Notes: generated by a model not told the origin, from the sequence alone. Shown: positions 1 through 10,269, counted from the first letter of the stretch. The stretch is 64,000 bases of DNA from Muribaculaceae bacterium (GCA_023664185.1 JAMPGA010000002.1:198427-262426), one strand, 5' to 3'. Program-made: numbers and translations.

Positions 1-1610
1 AACTGCACGGGGAACTGCTCGTTGTTGACGATGCGGGCCAGACGGTCGAGGTCGGTGAAGAGCAGGTGGGCACGCTTGTAGGTGGCGAAGCGGCGTGCGA
101 AGCCTATGATGAGGGCGTTGGGGTTGATCTTCTCAAGGATTTTGATGACGGCCGAGGGATCGCCCTGGTTGGCAAGCCATTTGGCCTTGAAGTCGCGCTT
201 TACGAAGTTGATAAACTTGTTCTTGAGCTGTGTGCGCATAGCCCAGATCTCCTCGTCTTTCACCTTGAAGATGCCTTCCCAGGCCTTGGGGTCGCTCTGG
301 TGTGAGAACACCTGCTCGCCCAGCTTCTCGGCATAGAATGCTTTCCACTCCGAGGCTGCCCATGTGGGCATGTGGACACCGTTGGTCACGTAGCCCACGT
401 GGCTTTCTTCCCAGGTATAGCCCTTCCAGAGGCCGGCAAACATCTTCTTCGACACTTCGCCGTGGAGCCAGCTCACACCGTTGGCTTCCTGGCAGGTGTT
501 GAGGGCGAAGACACTCATCGAGAAGCGATCCTGGCTGTCGGGATTCTCGCGGCCCATGTTCATGAGATCCTGCCATGAGATGCCCAGACGTGCGGGGAAC
601 TCGTTGAGATACTTGTGAGCCAGACCCTCGTCGAAGTAGTCGTGGCCTGCGGGCACGGGGGTATGGACGGTGTAGAGCGACGACGAGCGCACCACCTCGA
701 GGGCAGTGTTGAAGTCGAGACCCTTTTCCTGTACATAGTCGGTGAGGCGCTGCAGGTTGAGCAGAGCAGCGTGACCCTCATTGGCATGATAGATGGTGTT
801 GTTGATGCCGAGGCGTTTCAGAGCCAGCACACCGCCTATGCCGAGCAGATACTCCTGCTTGATGCGGTTTTCCCAGTCGCCGCCATAGAGCTTGTGGGTG
901 ATGGGGCGATCGAACTCCGAGTTCATATCGAAGTCGGTGTCGAGCAGATAGAGCTTCATGCGGCCCACGTTGACGCGCCAGATGTGTGAGTAGATGATGC
1001 GGCCGGGGAAGGGCACCTCGAGAATCACGGGGTGGCCGTTGTCGTCACACACCTGCTCGATGGGGAGCTGGTTGAAGTTCTGGGGCTCATAGTTGGCTAT
1101 CTGCTGACCATCAACGCTGAGAGTCTGTGTGAAGTATCCGTAGCGATAGAGGAAGCCGATGGCGGTCATGTCGACGCGCGAGTCGGAAGCCTCCTTGATA
1201 TAGTCGCCGGCCAGGACACCCAGACCGCCCGAGTAGATCTTGAGGCAGTTGCAGAGGCCATACTCCATGGAGAAGTATGACACCGAGGGGATATCCTTGC
1301 GCATGGGCTCGGCCATATAGGCCTTAAACATGTCGTAGACGTGGGCGATGCGATCCATCATCTCCTTGTCGGCCATAAGCTCATCAAGGCGCTCTGACGA
1401 GAGCTGCTGGAGGAGCATCACAGGGTTTTCGCCTGTGGCACGCCACAGGTCGTGGTCAAGGTCGCGGAAGAGGTTCTTGCCCTCGCTGTTCCAGACCCAC
1501 CAAAGGTTGCGGGAGAGTTTCTCAAGTGGTTTCAGCGCCTCGGGGAGCTGCGACTTCACAGTGATGTCGCGCCACTGGGGGGCGTTGGTGTTGCTTACAG
1601 GAAGTTTCAT
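1..1610 (-). CDS. glgP: Alpha-glucan (glycogen) phosphorylase, N-terminal part
   Basis: GT35 phosphorylase that releases glucose-1-phosphate from glycogen in the cytoplasm. The ATG is at 1608-1610 and the frame stays open for 536 codons to the left edge, so the C-terminal third, with the PLP-binding lysine, lies outside. Visible family motifs: an N-terminal aromatic stretch LSRNLWWVW (about residues 32-40), YFSMEYGL (112-119), [18 protein letters not shown] (126-143), [10 protein letters not shown] and [11 protein letters not shown]. These match the short bacterial/Thermus-type alpha-glucan phosphorylases rather than the muscle type. It lies 24 nt downstream of the glycogen synthase on the same strand, so synthesis and breakdown are probably co-transcribed from the promoter near 3380. 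Family call is firm. Confidence 0.93.
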   Translation of the reverse strand, partial: MKLPVSNTNAPQWRDITVKSQLPEALKPLEKLSRNLWWVWNSEGKNLFRDLDHDLWRATGENPVMLLQQLSSERLDELMADKEMMDRIAHVYDMFKAYMAEPMRKDIPSVSYFSMEYGLCNCLKIYSGGLGVLAGDYIKEASDSRVDMTAIGFLYRYGYFTQTLSVDGQQIANYEPQNFNQLPIEQVCDDNGHPVILEVPFPGRIIYSHIWRVNVGRMKLYLLDTDFDMNSEFDRPITHKLYGGDWENRIKQEYLLGIGGVLALKRLGINNTIYHANEGHAALLNLQRLTDYVQEKGLDFNTALEVVRSSSLYTVHTPVPAGHDYFDEGLAHKYLNEFPARLGISWQDLMNMGRENPDSQDRFSMSVFALNTCQEANGVSWLHGEVSKKMFAGLWKGYTWEESHVGYVTNGVHMPTWAASEWKAFYAEKLGEQVFSHQSDPKAWEGIFKVKDEEIWAMRTQLKNKFINFVKRDFKAKWLANQGDPSAVIKILEKINPNALIIGFARRFATYKRAHLLFTDLDRLARIVNNEQFPVQ

Positions 1611-1634
1611 ATTCTGTATGATATAATGAGATTC

Positions 1635-3344
1635 TTACTTGACTTTGTCGAACGCTATGCAATAGGCTTCCTCATAATATTTTATGAAGTTGGCCCATGA
1701 AGCACGCGCTGCGGTGGTGCGGGCGGCGGCAGAGATGCGTGCCAGCTCGCTGGAAGCCGTGCAGGTGAGATATCGCAGCGAGCGGGCTATGCCGTCGACC
1801 ACGTCGTGGTAGTTTGAGTCGCCGCGTCCGATGACGTTGACGCCGCATGCCTCAAACTGGTTGTCAAATTCGTCGAGCACCCACTGTCCGAAGCCCGAGA
1901 GCGAGGTGGTGACGGTGGGGACACCGAAGGCCACACTCTCCAGTGGTGTGTAGCCCCAGGGCTCATAGTAGGATGGGAATACCGTGGCATCGGCTCCGAT
2001 GAGCAGATCGTAATACGAACGGTCGAAAATTCCGTCGGTGCCGTTGAGATAGCAGGGCACATATATCACGCTCATTCTGGGGTCGATGGCGCAGAATCCG
2101 AGCTGGCGTATGCGGTTGATGATGGGATCTGAGCTGTCGTTGTGGAGGCCGTGGGTGATGATGGGATCGGACAGCGGTGTGTCCGGGGCGATGCCGGGGT
2201 TGTCGAGGCGGGCACGCAGATCGGAGCGTGGGTCGCCGGCCCAGGCAGGCACCATCACGAAGGCCACTATGTTGCGGCAAGCATCCACAGTGTGGCGCAG
2301 AGTGGCGCAGGCATCCAGAAAGACGTCAATGCCCTTGTTGCGATACTCGCAGCGACCCGAGGTGATGACGATGAATGTGTTGTCGTCATAACGGTGACCG
2401 GTGAGGGAGCTGGCCACACGGAGCATGGAGTTGCGGGCTGCAGCACGCACGGTGTCAAAATCCTTGGTGGCAGGCACAAAGCCCTTCTCAAAGCCATTTG
2501 GAGTCACCACATCGGGGCGGCGCTCCAGCAGCTGCTCACACTCGCGGGCGGTGATCTCGCTCACGGTGGTGAATGCGTCGGCCTGGTGGGCGGCAGCCTT
2601 CTCCAGCGAGTGCTTGGCCTCCATGTTGAGCTCGAGGGCCATCTGGTCGCCATTATAGTTGGCCATCTGGTCGTAGAGAGGCTTGTTGTTGCCACATATG
2701 CTGCGGCCTATGCTAGTGGCATGGGTAGTGAAGACGGTGGCCACCTTGGGCAGTTTCCATTTCACATAGAGCAGACCCATGCCTGTGGTCCACTCATCGA
2801 AATGAGCCACTACGTCAAATTTCACCTTCTTAGGTCTTCCTTTCTGTCCGGGCTTGCGGAGGCTGCCTTCGGGCATACCGTAGCCCGAGGCGAGGATAGA
2901 TTCTATTACTATGCCTGAGGCGTGAGCAAAGGCACAGCCTTCGTCATAGTCGCCATAGGCGTGGAGCGAGTCTACGCCATAGCGGCGCCACATCTCGCCA
3001 TAAAATTCATCTTTGACGGCATACATGCCATCAAACTTCACGAGCACTGCAATAGGGCGGCCGGGCACCTCCCAGCGGCCCACTCTGACGCTAACGCCCT
3101 GAGGCAGCTTGGCCTCACGGGCCCATTTGCTCAACCCATGGATGGATGACTCCGTAAACCAGGGTGAGGGGGTCTCATCCGACCATACATCGGGACCGAT
3201 GAATATGGTCTTGTCCTTGTTGACTTTCTGAAGTGTCTTGGCTTTAGTGGAGAGCACCGTATAAATGCCTCCAATCTTGTTACACACCTCCCAGCTTACT
3301 TCAAACAGCAGGTCCGGGGTGCATGTAGCAGAGTTGTTGTCCAT
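1635..3344 (-). CDS. Glycogen synthase, GT3 (eukaryote-like) family
   Basis: 569-aa cytoplasmic glucosyltransferase that extends alpha-1,4-glucan. The N-terminus has the donor-loop motif KIGGIYTVLS (about 23-32). The C-terminal half has the acid pair YEPWGYTPLE followed by GVPTVTTSLSGFGQWV, the E-x7-E signature of yeast/animal-type GT3 synthases; the bacterial GT5 GlgA N-terminal KTGGL motif is absent. Bacteroidota are known to carry this type, which normally uses UDP-glucose. It lacks the long regulatory tails of the animal enzymes. Upstream is a TAnnTTTG box at 3379-3386, and glgP follows after 24 nt. The ATG at 3342-3344 gives a normal N-terminus. UDP-glucose preference is inferred from the family. 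Confidence 0.93.
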   Translation of the reverse strand: MDNNSATCTPDLLFEVSWEVCNKIGGIYTVLSTKAKTLQKVNKDKTIFIGPDVWSDETPSPWFTESSIHGLSKWAREAKLPQGVSVRVGRWEVPGRPIAVLVKFDGMYAVKDEFYGEMWRRYGVDSLHAYGDYDEGCAFAHASGIVIESILASGYGMPEGSLRKPGQKGRPKKVKFDVVAHFDEWTTGMGLLYVKWKLPKVATVFTTHATSIGRSICGNNKPLYDQMANYNGDQMALELNMEAKHSLEKAAAHQADAFTTVSEITARECEQLLERRPDVVTPNGFEKGFVPATKDFDTVRAAARNSMLRVASSLTGHRYDDNTFIVITSGRCEYRNKGIDVFLDACATLRHTVDACRNIVAFVMVPAWAGDPRSDLRARLDNPGIAPDTPLSDPIITHGLHNDSSDPIINRIRQLGFCAIDPRMSVIYVPCYLNGTDGIFDRSYYDLLIGADATVFPSYYEPWGYTPLESVAFGVPTVTTSLSGFGQWVLDEFDNQFEACGVNVIGRGDSNYHDVVDGIARSLRYLTCTASSELARISAAARTTAARASWANFIKYYEEAYCIAFDKVK

Positions 3345-3378
3345 AACCTTAATGTCAAATTATTTCTGTTTCAGTCGG

Positions 3379-3386
3379 CAAAGATA
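3379..3386 (-). promoter_or_regulatory. Promoter -7 box for the glycogen operon
   Basis: On the minus strand these bases read TATCTTTG, matching the Bacteroidota -7 element TAnnTTTG, about 35 nt before the synthase ATG. No convincing TTG -33 element lies 19-21 bp further upstream. Confidence 0.5.
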
Positions 3387-3451
3387 GTAAAAAAATTTGG
3401 ATTATAGGCTAAAGACATCGAAAAAACCACACAGCCTCACACGAGCACGAA

Positions 3452-3487
3452 CTCGGAGAGGTCGATTAACCACGACGTCCGGGGAAG
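3452..3487 (+). repeat. Intergenic repeat type 2, copy 1
   Basis: CTCGGAGAGGTCGATTAA (3452-3469) followed by a CG-rich tail ending GGGGAA (to 3487). The same 18-mer with a similar tail occurs at 10798-10834. Function unknown; neither copy is coding. Confidence 0.7.
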
Positions 3488-3493
3488 AAACAA

Positions 3494-3552
3494 AACCTCG
3501 AAGAGGTGACCCCATTCCAAGGTGCTATAAATATCATCACCTCTTCGAGGTT
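3494..3552. repeat. Intergenic palindromic repeat type 1, inverted pair
   Basis: AACCTCGAAGAGGTGA at 3494-3509 is repeated in inverse orientation at 3537-3552, a 16-bp perfect inverted repeat with a 27-bp spacer. On the minus strand the right arm continues into an AT-rich ATA-n-TTATAG segment (to about 3521), as in the copies at 5571, 10724, 10892 and 13925. It lies between the 3' end of the secreted 568-aa protein gene and the glycogen promoter. Confidence 0.8.
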
Positions 3553-3599
3553 CTGCCGTGCGCAAATTCTGCTTACCTTTATTATACCTTACCGCACGC

Positions 3600-3631
3600 A
3601 AAAACGCCCTCGGGGGTACCCCGAAGGCGTT
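3600..3631 (-). terminator. Rho-independent terminator of the 568-aa gene
   Basis: GC-rich hairpin 3603-3631 (AACGCC...GGCGTT, inner TCGGGG/CCCCGA) followed on the minus strand by a run of five T. It sits about 20 nt after the stop codon. Confidence 0.8.
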
Positions 3632-3652
3632 CATATTGGGATTGGGATTAGA

Positions 3653-5359
3653 TTACTTAACCAGTACCTTGGTCACCTTGTTGCCCTGACGACGGATGTA
3701 GATACCGTTTTCGGGGTTCTCAACGCGGATACCCTGGAGGTTGTAGTATTCTACAGGAGCCTCTTCATCAGCTACAACATCCTCGATACCGACTGTGCCT
3801 TTTTTCAGCTTGTAGCCGATACCATTGAGGTTGTAGGTCTGAGTAGCATATACTGTATACTTCTTGCCCTTAGTCAGCTCTACAGTTGTGCCGGTGTATG
3901 CATTGTTGCGGGGATCCTTCACTGTCTGATCAGCTGCGAGAGCCCATGCGCCGAGCACCTGTGTCTGAGCCATGGGGGCTGCATATTCGCCCTGCTCCAT
4001 CACCATCACTGAATACTTGTCGTTAGCAGCGAATGTGAAGTACTGGGTCATGGTCAGATTGTTTTGGGGCAGATCGTCCTCAGTAACGGTGAGCTTGGGA
4101 TCGATCTCAACCTTGCGGAGACCGAAGATCACGAGTGTCATATCCTCCTTGGGCTCAACCACGATAGCAGTTGTCTCCTTGTGAGCTTTGCCTGTGGGGG
4201 CTGATGCTGAGGGAGCAGCGTCTACGAGAACCTGGAGGCTCTTAGTAAAGGTCTGGCCGAGATAAGTCTGAGCATAGCCGTTGAGCTTAGCGCCATCGTT
4301 GGCGGTCGACATCACTACATAGTCGTCATCAAGGAATACACCCTTCTTTGTAAGAACCTGGGTTCCCTCGGTGGTGTAAGCGGCATCGATAATTTTATCT
4401 ACGGGGAAGTCTTTGGGAGCAGTGAGAGCGGGGTTGCCAGCGTAAACATAGGTTACGTTTGAAGCAACTGTAATCTTGCACTCGGCTACGGTCTTGATAT
4501 ACTTGTCGTTTCCGGCAAATGTGGCAGAGATAACGGTCTCACCAAGCACACCTTCTTTCAGGGTTACAACGCCTGTTGAAGCGTTGACAGTGGCAAGCGA
4601 TGTGTTGCTCGATGCGTAGGTGACGGGGAGATTTTCAGTGTTGGTGAGGACGGGCGATGTGAAAGCGTCGCGTATCTTCAGAGCAATCACGGGATTGGGA
4701 TAAGAGATAGGAGCAGGCTCACCAGCGTCCTCAACAGTACCTGTCACTACTACATTAGCGATACCAAAACCTCTCACCTTATCTGCACCCCATACATAGA
4801 GATATATCGAAACAGGCTCAGTAGCCTTTTCTATACCTGTTATGTTGTAAGAAACATTATAGTTCTTATCTGCATCATCCTCACTTTCGTTACCTCTAAC
4901 AGGAGTGATAGGATTCGAGAAAGAACCACTTATTGCTGAAGTCTTTGATCCAACCTTTGCTTCAAGATAATAACGAACCGATCCACTTTTAGAGCCAGAA
5001 ATGTTAAAGGAAATCTTCGAAGGTGTTACCGCCTTATCCTGCGCGGGTGTAAGCTTAAACTCAAGATATGCACCATCAGGACATGACGAGGCACCCTTAC
5101 CACTGGGAGCATTGTAGCCGGTAACCTTGATATCACCACTGGAAGGCTTGACAGTTCTTACTTTCTCCTCCGAACTAATGGCACTTCCTACAATGAAAGT
5201 ACCCGAAACACTAGAGGCCGCAGAGGTCGGGTCAACAGTAGCGGCTGGAGCGACCTCGCTACCTTTAACTCCAAAAGGCCAAGTAGCTGTGAAACTCTCA
5301 GCATTGGCAACTCCTGCACTTACAAGGAGACCAACGAGAAGAGTAAAAATTTTTCTCAT
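3653..5359 (-). CDS. Secreted protein with Ig-like domain and short C-terminal sorting-like tail
   Basis: 568 aa. Residues 1-20 are a signal peptide (MRKIFTLLVG..., cut after VANA). Residues about 75-210 are a beta-rich region of unknown family (KVTGY, PSKISFNISG, IANVVVTG). About 220-298 resembles a bacterial Ig-like (Big_2) domain (VTYASSNTSLATVNASTG). The end is a conserved tail, VEYYNLQGIR...GIYIRRQGN...KVLVK (about 536-568), nearly identical to the tail of the M6 protease at 11009-13792. Such tails resemble degenerate type IX secretion sorting signals, but the full CTD is missing, so the export route is inference. Own promoter at 5451-5479 and own terminator at 3600-3631. Function unknown. 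Confidence 0.85.
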   Translation of the reverse strand: MRKIFTLLVGLLVSAGVANAESFTATWPFGVKGSEVAPAATVDPTSAASSVSGTFIVGSAISSEEKVRTVKPSSGDIKVTGYNAPSGKGASSCPDGAYLEFKLTPAQDKAVTPSKISFNISGSKSGSVRYYLEAKVGSKTSAISGSFSNPITPVRGNESEDDADKNYNVSYNITGIEKATEPVSIYLYVWGADKVRGFGIANVVVTGTVEDAGEPAPISYPNPVIALKIRDAFTSPVLTNTENLPVTYASSNTSLATVNASTGVVTLKEGVLGETVISATFAGNDKYIKTVAECKITVASNVTYVYAGNPALTAPKDFPVDKIIDAAYTTEGTQVLTKKGVFLDDDYVVMSTANDGAKLNGYAQTYLGQTFTKSLQVLVDAAPSASAPTGKAHKETTAIVVEPKEDMTLVIFGLRKVEIDPKLTVTEDDLPQNNLTMTQYFTFAANDKYSVMVMEQGEYAAPMAQTQVLGAWALAADQTVKDPRNNAYTGTTVELTKGKKYTVYATQTYNLNGIGYKLKKGTVGIEDVVADEEAPVEYYNLQGIRVENPENGIYIRRQGNKVTKVLVK

Positions 5360-5450
5360 AAGATGAAAAATTTGAAGTTAGATTTAATGTGATTTATTAT
5401 TTAATTCGGTGTTAGTGGGCCATAAGTATATACTACGGCCTTTATCTGTG

Positions 5451-5479
5451 CAAATATACGCAATAATTTACAATACAAA
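5451..5479 (-). promoter_or_regulatory. Promoter of the 568-aa secreted protein gene
   Basis: Minus strand: TATATTTG at 5451-5458, matching TAnnTTTG, with TTTG at 5476-5479, 17 bp upstream. Spacing is 2 bp shorter than usual. The leader is about 90 nt. Confidence 0.6.
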
Positions 5480-5486
5480 CGATGCG

Positions 5487-5502
5487 TTAACGTTTTTTAA
5501 CG
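5487..5502. promoter_or_regulatory. Direct repeat TTAACG just upstream of a -33 box
   Basis: TTAACG occurs at 5487-5492 and 5497-5502, a 10-bp period, 7 bp upstream of the -33 element. A similar pair (TTAACG/TTAACA, 9-bp period) lies at 25025-25039 upstream of the OmpA gene. The one-helical-turn period suggests an activator site; the binding protein is unknown. Confidence 0.35.
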
Positions 5503-5570
5503 GATAAAAAGGAGATTTTATGTGAATATAGATAGATGAGGTTCTGTTGGATACAAATTCCGAGGTTTGA

Positions 5571-5599
5571 GGTATAATTATCTCCACCTCTTCGAAGTT
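5571..5599 (-). repeat. Intergenic repeat type 1, degenerate copy
   Basis: On the minus strand it reads AACTTCGAAGAGGTGG then ATAATTATA, one or two changes from the copies at 10724 and 13925. The remainder of the 374-bp gap 5360-5733 holds only the promoter, the TTAACG pair and the terminator. Confidence 0.7.
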
Positions 5600-5667
5600 C
5601 CGTACGACAAACGCCGACGTGCATGTCTATCAATATTTTCTGTACGATCCTCTCATGGGTATGGACG

Positions 5668-5701
5668 AAAAAAGCCCCGGGGGCAGTATGCCTCCGGGGC
5701 T
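5668..5701 (-). terminator. Terminator of the 1511-aa gene
   Basis: Stem AGCCCCGG/CCGGGGCT (5673-5701) followed on the minus strand by six T, 33 nt after the stop codon. Confidence 0.85.
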
Positions 5702-5733
5702 CGGGTGTATTCGGGGTTATCTAATCTTACTGA

Positions 5734-8700
5734 TTATTTAACGAGAACTTTGACAACCTTCTCGCCAGCCTTCACTACGTAAACACCGGGGAGAACGTCG
5801 ACGCGAGCGTCGCCAACACCGTTGTAGAGAACCTTACCGTCAACAGCAACTACTGAGACGTTGAGACCCTCAGCACCGTTCACGATGATAGCACCGTTTT
5901 CGGTAGCAATGGTGAGGTTGTTGCCTGTGATTTCGTCGATCTCTGAGTAGTAGATCTTAACGCTGTTAGAAGCGCCAGATACTGACTTCTCGTAAACTAC
6001 TGTTACGTTGTATGTGTAGCGGGTCTTGTCAACAGCTGTTGTGTCGAGATACTTGGTATCTGTTACGAGAGCATCGTTGATCTTGACACCGTTACGATAT
6101 ACATTGTAGCCCTTGATGGCAAGGTAAGCAGCCTTCATAGCCTTCGGGGTGAAGGATACGTCGTCGAGGAGGAATGCAATCACATCGTTTGATGTGCAGT
6201 GTACTGCGAAGTACTTAGCACCCTCGGGGATGATGTAGGCGTACTGTGACCAGTTGGTAGATACGTTAGAGATAGCCTCTACGAGCTTGAATGACTCAGG
6301 CTTGGTGTCCTTGGTTGAGTAGAGGAACTCGAAGGACTCAAGACCATAGGTGTCATTGAGGCTGCGAACGTAGAACGAAACGATCTGACGCTTGCCTGAG
6401 AGTTCGGGTGAGATAGCCCAGTCATCGTTGAGACCCTTGATAGCAGCAAGAGATACGAGGCTCTTCACACCTGACTTGCTCTCGCCAAAGACATCCTGAG
6501 TAAGGAAGCCGTTGGGAACTGAGGGGAAGTCATACTCTTCGATTGTGTAGTTGCGTGACTCATCGAGGTCGATAAGAGTCCAGTCACCGAACTTATTTGA
6601 GTAAGCAGCAGCATCCTCAAAGTCCTCGGTGATCTGCCAGGGAGTAGCGTTCTTGGTGTCGGGCTCTGTCCATGTCAGCTCTACGCCGGTGGGGAGTGAG
6701 TTGGCATTGAGAGTTGTAACGACGGGAGAACCATCGACAACGGGAGTTACAGAAACCTCAGCAGTTGTGTTGTTTGTGAGGTTCTCGTCGGCCTTGAAGT
6801 TAACTACAGCCTTGTAAAGAACGGGCTTGGTAGCCTCGAGCTCGAATGTGCGGTTGAAGTCAACTGTTGTAGACTTGAGATAAGAGAGATTATCGCCAGC
6901 CTTAGTATCGACGAGCTTGTTGTCGGCATAGAGAGCAACCTCATAGCCCTTAGCAACCTCGTAGCCGAGGCTCTTAACGTCAACCTGTACGGTGTAGTCC
7001 ATACCTGCATTTACAATCTGAGGAGCGTTGATTGTAGCCTCGAGATCGTTAGCAAGGGGTGAGAATACCTGGAGGTTGTCTATGAGAGTGGAGACATAAG
7101 CAATGTTGGTTATTTCGAGACGAACCTGAACATCCTTGCCTGCATAAGCAGAGAGATCAAGGAGTACCTGGCTCCACTCACCCTGAGCACCGAGAGCTGC
7201 TACTGTAGTCTCAGGCATGAGGATCTTGAACTCTTCCTCTTGGGGGGTCTTGATACCTACAGAGATGGTGTTGGTGTTATCATCGCCACCTATGTTGTAT
7301 GTGTAGAACGAGAGCTTGGGAGCAGCCATACCCTTAAGCGAAATCATACCGGTAACATATTTGCCGGAGCCACCGGGGATGTAGCCGAGGATAGTCTGCT
7401 GGAGTGCGCAGGTAAGGTAGTTGGAGTCACCATCAACGCCGGCAGGGCCACCAGTGATACTGAGATACCAGCTTACAAGGTTGCTTTGGAGATAGTAAGC
7501 ATACTTATTCATATCTTCAGTGCTGAAGGTATTGAGATATTCCGTGTAGGCTGTACCTACGGGCATGGGACCAACCTCAACAGCCTCGCTATCGCCACGC
7601 TGAGTTGTAGCAACTACAGAAGCGAGTGCAAATGCCTGACCTTCGGGCTCGCACATCTTAACTGAGATAGCAGTCTCCGATGTAGTATGTGAAACGGTAT
7701 TGCCGTCGTAATCCCAGTATGTAACGGTGTAAGTTACATCTGAAGCCTCAAGGGGCTGACCGGTTATGGTCTGAGTAACAGCGGGCCAGTGGATTGAGAT
7801 CTCACCGGGAGTGCTGAGCTCCTCGATGTAAACAGCAGCTACGGGTTCGGGATAGTTGATGCCGACATAAACTGTCTTGCTCTCCTCGATGCCCCAACCA
7901 TTAACATTCTTGCAAGATACGGTGTAGGTGTACTCACCTGCAGCGGGAACATTGTCAGTGAAGGTGTAGTTGGCAACACCATCAACGAAATCAACAGCCT
8001 GATCGAGTACAGAACCGTTGCGCGAGATCTTAATGTCTGTGATCTTAGTCTCATCTGTGAGAGCAGCGCCGCTGAACTCAGTTGAAGGAGCTGTGAATGA
8101 AACAGAAACCTTGAGGTCGCCGTTGAGAGCGGGAGTTACAACAAGATTGTCAACAGCAGCAGGAACATTAGCTTCACCTTCAGCAATATTGATGTTAGTA
8201 ACATAGAGGTACAATTCATTTGCATCAGAGATACCATGGAAGCCGAAGTAGTAGTTGCCTGTAGCCTCAGCAGTGAAATATCCTTCGGGAGTAATAGCGT
8301 CTTCGCGAGGAACAGCCACTACAGTGGGTTCAACAACAGTTGTTGTCATAGCTGCAGCGGTGGGCGCTGTACCAACCTTAACTTCGATGCGCTCGGGATA
8401 GGTTGCTTTGTAAGCATAGGTATCGAAAGAAAGCTTATAAGTCTTACCCTTCTCAAGACGAACGGGAGGTGTAATCATCCAGTCGTCCATATCGAGTGAA
8501 GTATTGTAGCTAATACGAGCTGCCTTATAAGCAGCATAGTAAGTCCAAGCCTTATTGTCGTCATTTGCGTCGATGACTGTCATGGTTGAGAAGTCAGCGG
8601 CAGTTGCAAATGTATTGGTGTAGGGAGTGTTGTAGTAGCCAAGAGCAACGGTGTTCGACTTAACTTCCTTAGAAGTAGACACAGTACCCTGAGCATCTTT

Positions 8701-10269
8701 GTAAGAAGCAGTTACGCCATAAGCATATGTCTCATATGTGCCCTGGGGCTCAGTGATGCGCTCAGCCCACATGAGCTCATTGGTGGTGACAGCCTTGCTG
8801 GCATCCTTCACACCATTATAATAAGGAGTAACGGTGTAGGTAACCTTAGCGGGGTCGATATAACCACCATCGGTGCTTGTCTTAACTGCAGCCCACTCAA
8901 CAGTCATACGACCACCTACATAAGTAAGGGTAACAAACTCTGTATCAGTGGGAATACCTTCGCCAATAAACTTCGAGATAGTAACCTTAGGACCTTGACC
9001 CTTGGCGTTTGTGAAGTATACTACGAATGTATAGTTGTCAGCTACGGGAACATTGTAATCTACAATAACTTTAGCACCGTAAACAGTGGGGCCTGTAGAG
9101 ATAACCTGACCGTTGCACTCAACTACATAAGTAAGGGCACCTGTACCGGCTTTGCCATCATATGTGTTGGCGGGAGCCATGAAGGTGAGTTTGCCTTTGA
9201 GCGAACCCTTGTCGTAGGTAAGAGCGAGGTCGGTAGCTACATTAGGCACACCAGCGTCGATGGTGGGCTTGATAGCAAGACCGAGCACCCATTCGTTGCC
9301 GGGGAAGTCATAAAGCTTTGTAGCAGTACCTTTCTTAAGATCGATTTCAGCGATGTAGCCTTTATACCATGCGTCGTATACAGTCCAGAACATACGGCCG
9401 GTATTATCGATAATAGCAGAGGCAGAATCCCAAGGTTTGATACCAGTAGTAACGGCTTTGCCAGTCTTGCTATCGGTAACAGCGGGAGTTGCAACACCTG
9501 TAGTCTTGTTGATCTTAACGAGAGTAGATGTCTTGGCATCGTTCTCAAGTACACCATAAAGAGTGCCATCAGCGGCAGCAGCAATACATGCATACTGATC
9601 AGCTACATTGGCAATCTTGGTAGCAGTAGCAGACGTAGGTCCAAATTTGAGTTTTACGAGTGCCAGTTTATTCATATTCTGATCAGTATAGCTGAGGGCA
9701 TATACAGTCTGAGTAGAGGCATCGTAAGTCATACCGCCACCGGCGAGTTGAAGATAATTGGTAACAGCATAGCTTGCTACTTCCTCACCAGAGTTGATAT
9801 CGTAGCCGGAGATCCAGAAATAGTTGCCATCTTCCTGGGCTTTTGTACCAACTGCCCAATATGTATCCTCAACGAGGACGCCGCCGTAGGAAGCATCTAA
9901 GCCTTTGATCACCTCAGTAAAGGTCTGGTCCTTTGCTGTGGGAATGGTGTAGAGACCTACATTAGCTGTGGTGTTCCAAGAATCAGATGCAATAACTGCA
10001 CCAACGATCTTGGGCATGCTTGTGGCTGCCTTAAAGGGAACCTTAGTCATAGAAGCCCTCTGCGAAAGCAGTGAAACGTCGCGCATTTCGAAGCCTGCGT
10101 AGCCACGACGACCCACTCTCACAGGAGCATTCTTAAGGCTTGCGGCCTCAATCCTGTAGGGATTGGGTCCGTCGAAGACCTTCTTCAGCCCCTCTGTTTC
10201 GGCCCATGCTGTTGTAGCAACCGAAGCGATGAGTGCTGATGAGAGAATTCGTGTAAGAACTGTTCTCAT
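5734..10269 (-). CDS. Giant secreted multi-domain (FnIII/CARDB) surface protein
   Basis: 1511 aa. Signal peptide about 1-23 (ends TTAWA). Residues about 90-370 look like a repeated-strand, possibly beta-propeller, sensor region (DNTGRMFWTVYDAWYKGYI, KPWDSASAI). Several fibronectin-III-like modules follow (VTYTVTPYY, YTYTVSCKN, VTYTVTYWD), two jelly-roll segments resembling choice-of-anchor J/cleaved-adhesin domains (DDWMITPPVRLEKGKTYKLS; DWAISPELSGKRQIVSFYV) and a CARDB-like module (NAGMDYTVQVDVKSLG). The tail (VVAVDGKVLYNG...GVYVVKAGEKVVKVLVK) resembles a type IX C-terminal sorting signal. Adhesion or glycan/protein binding at the surface is inferred; no catalytic motif was seen. Strong promoter at 10594-10625 with an unusually long leader. 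Confidence 0.88.
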   Translation of the reverse strand: MRTVLTRILSSALIASVATTAWAETEGLKKVFDGPNPYRIEAASLKNAPVRVGRRGYAGFEMRDVSLLSQRASMTKVPFKAATSMPKIVGAVIASDSWNTTANVGLYTIPTAKDQTFTEVIKGLDASYGGVLVEDTYWAVGTKAQEDGNYFWISGYDINSGEEVASYAVTNYLQLAGGGMTYDASTQTVYALSYTDQNMNKLALVKLKFGPTSATATKIANVADQYACIAAAADGTLYGVLENDAKTSTLVKINKTTGVATPAVTDSKTGKAVTTGIKPWDSASAIIDNTGRMFWTVYDAWYKGYIAEIDLKKGTATKLYDFPGNEWVLGLAIKPTIDAGVPNVATDLALTYDKGSLKGKLTFMAPANTYDGKAGTGALTYVVECNGQVISTGPTVYGAKVIVDYNVPVADNYTFVVYFTNAKGQGPKVTISKFIGEGIPTDTEFVTLTYVGGRMTVEWAAVKTSTDGGYIDPAKVTYTVTPYYNGVKDASKAVTTNELMWAERITEPQGTYETYAYGVTASYKDAQGTVSTSKEVKSNTVALGYYNTPYTNTFATAADFSTMTVIDANDDNKAWTYYAAYKAARISYNTSLDMDDWMITPPVRLEKGKTYKLSFDTYAYKATYPERIEVKVGTAPTAAAMTTTVVEPTVVAVPREDAITPEGYFTAEATGNYYFGFHGISDANELYLYVTNINIAEGEANVPAAVDNLVVTPALNGDLKVSVSFTAPSTEFSGAALTDETKITDIKISRNGSVLDQAVDFVDGVANYTFTDNVPAAGEYTYTVSCKNVNGWGIEESKTVYVGINYPEPVAAVYIEELSTPGEISIHWPAVTQTITGQPLEASDVTYTVTYWDYDGNTVSHTTSETAISVKMCEPEGQAFALASVVATTQRGDSEAVEVGPMPVGTAYTEYLNTFSTEDMNKYAYYLQSNLVSWYLSITGGPAGVDGDSNYLTCALQQTILGYIPGGSGKYVTGMISLKGMAAPKLSFYTYNIGGDDNTNTISVGIKTPQEEEFKILMPETTVAALGAQGEWSQVLLDLSAYAGKDVQVRLEITNIAYVSTLIDNLQVFSPLANDLEATINAPQIVNAGMDYTVQVDVKSLGYEVAKGYEVALYADNKLVDTKAGDNLSYLKSTTVDFNRTFELEATKPVLYKAVVNFKADENLTNNTTAEVSVTPVVDGSPVVTTLNANSLPTGVELTWTEPDTKNATPWQITEDFEDAAAYSNKFGDWTLIDLDESRNYTIEEYDFPSVPNGFLTQDVFGESKSGVKSLVSLAAIKGLNDDWAISPELSGKRQIVSFYVRSLNDTYGLESFEFLYSTKDTKPESFKLVEAISNVSTNWSQYAYIIPEGAKYFAVHCTSNDVIAFLLDDVSFTPKAMKAAYLAIKGYNVYRNGVKINDALVTDTKYLDTTAVDKTRYTYNVTVVYEKSVSGASNSVKIYYSEIDEITGNNLTIATENGAIIVNGAEGLNVSVVAVDGKVLYNGVGDARVDVLPGVYVVKAGEKVVKVLVK

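Noticed and set aside
3494..3552. Type 1 inverted pair as a simple terminator
   Set aside because: No T-run follows either arm, and a separate consensus terminator lies at 3600-3631; the sequence recurs elsewhere as a repeat.
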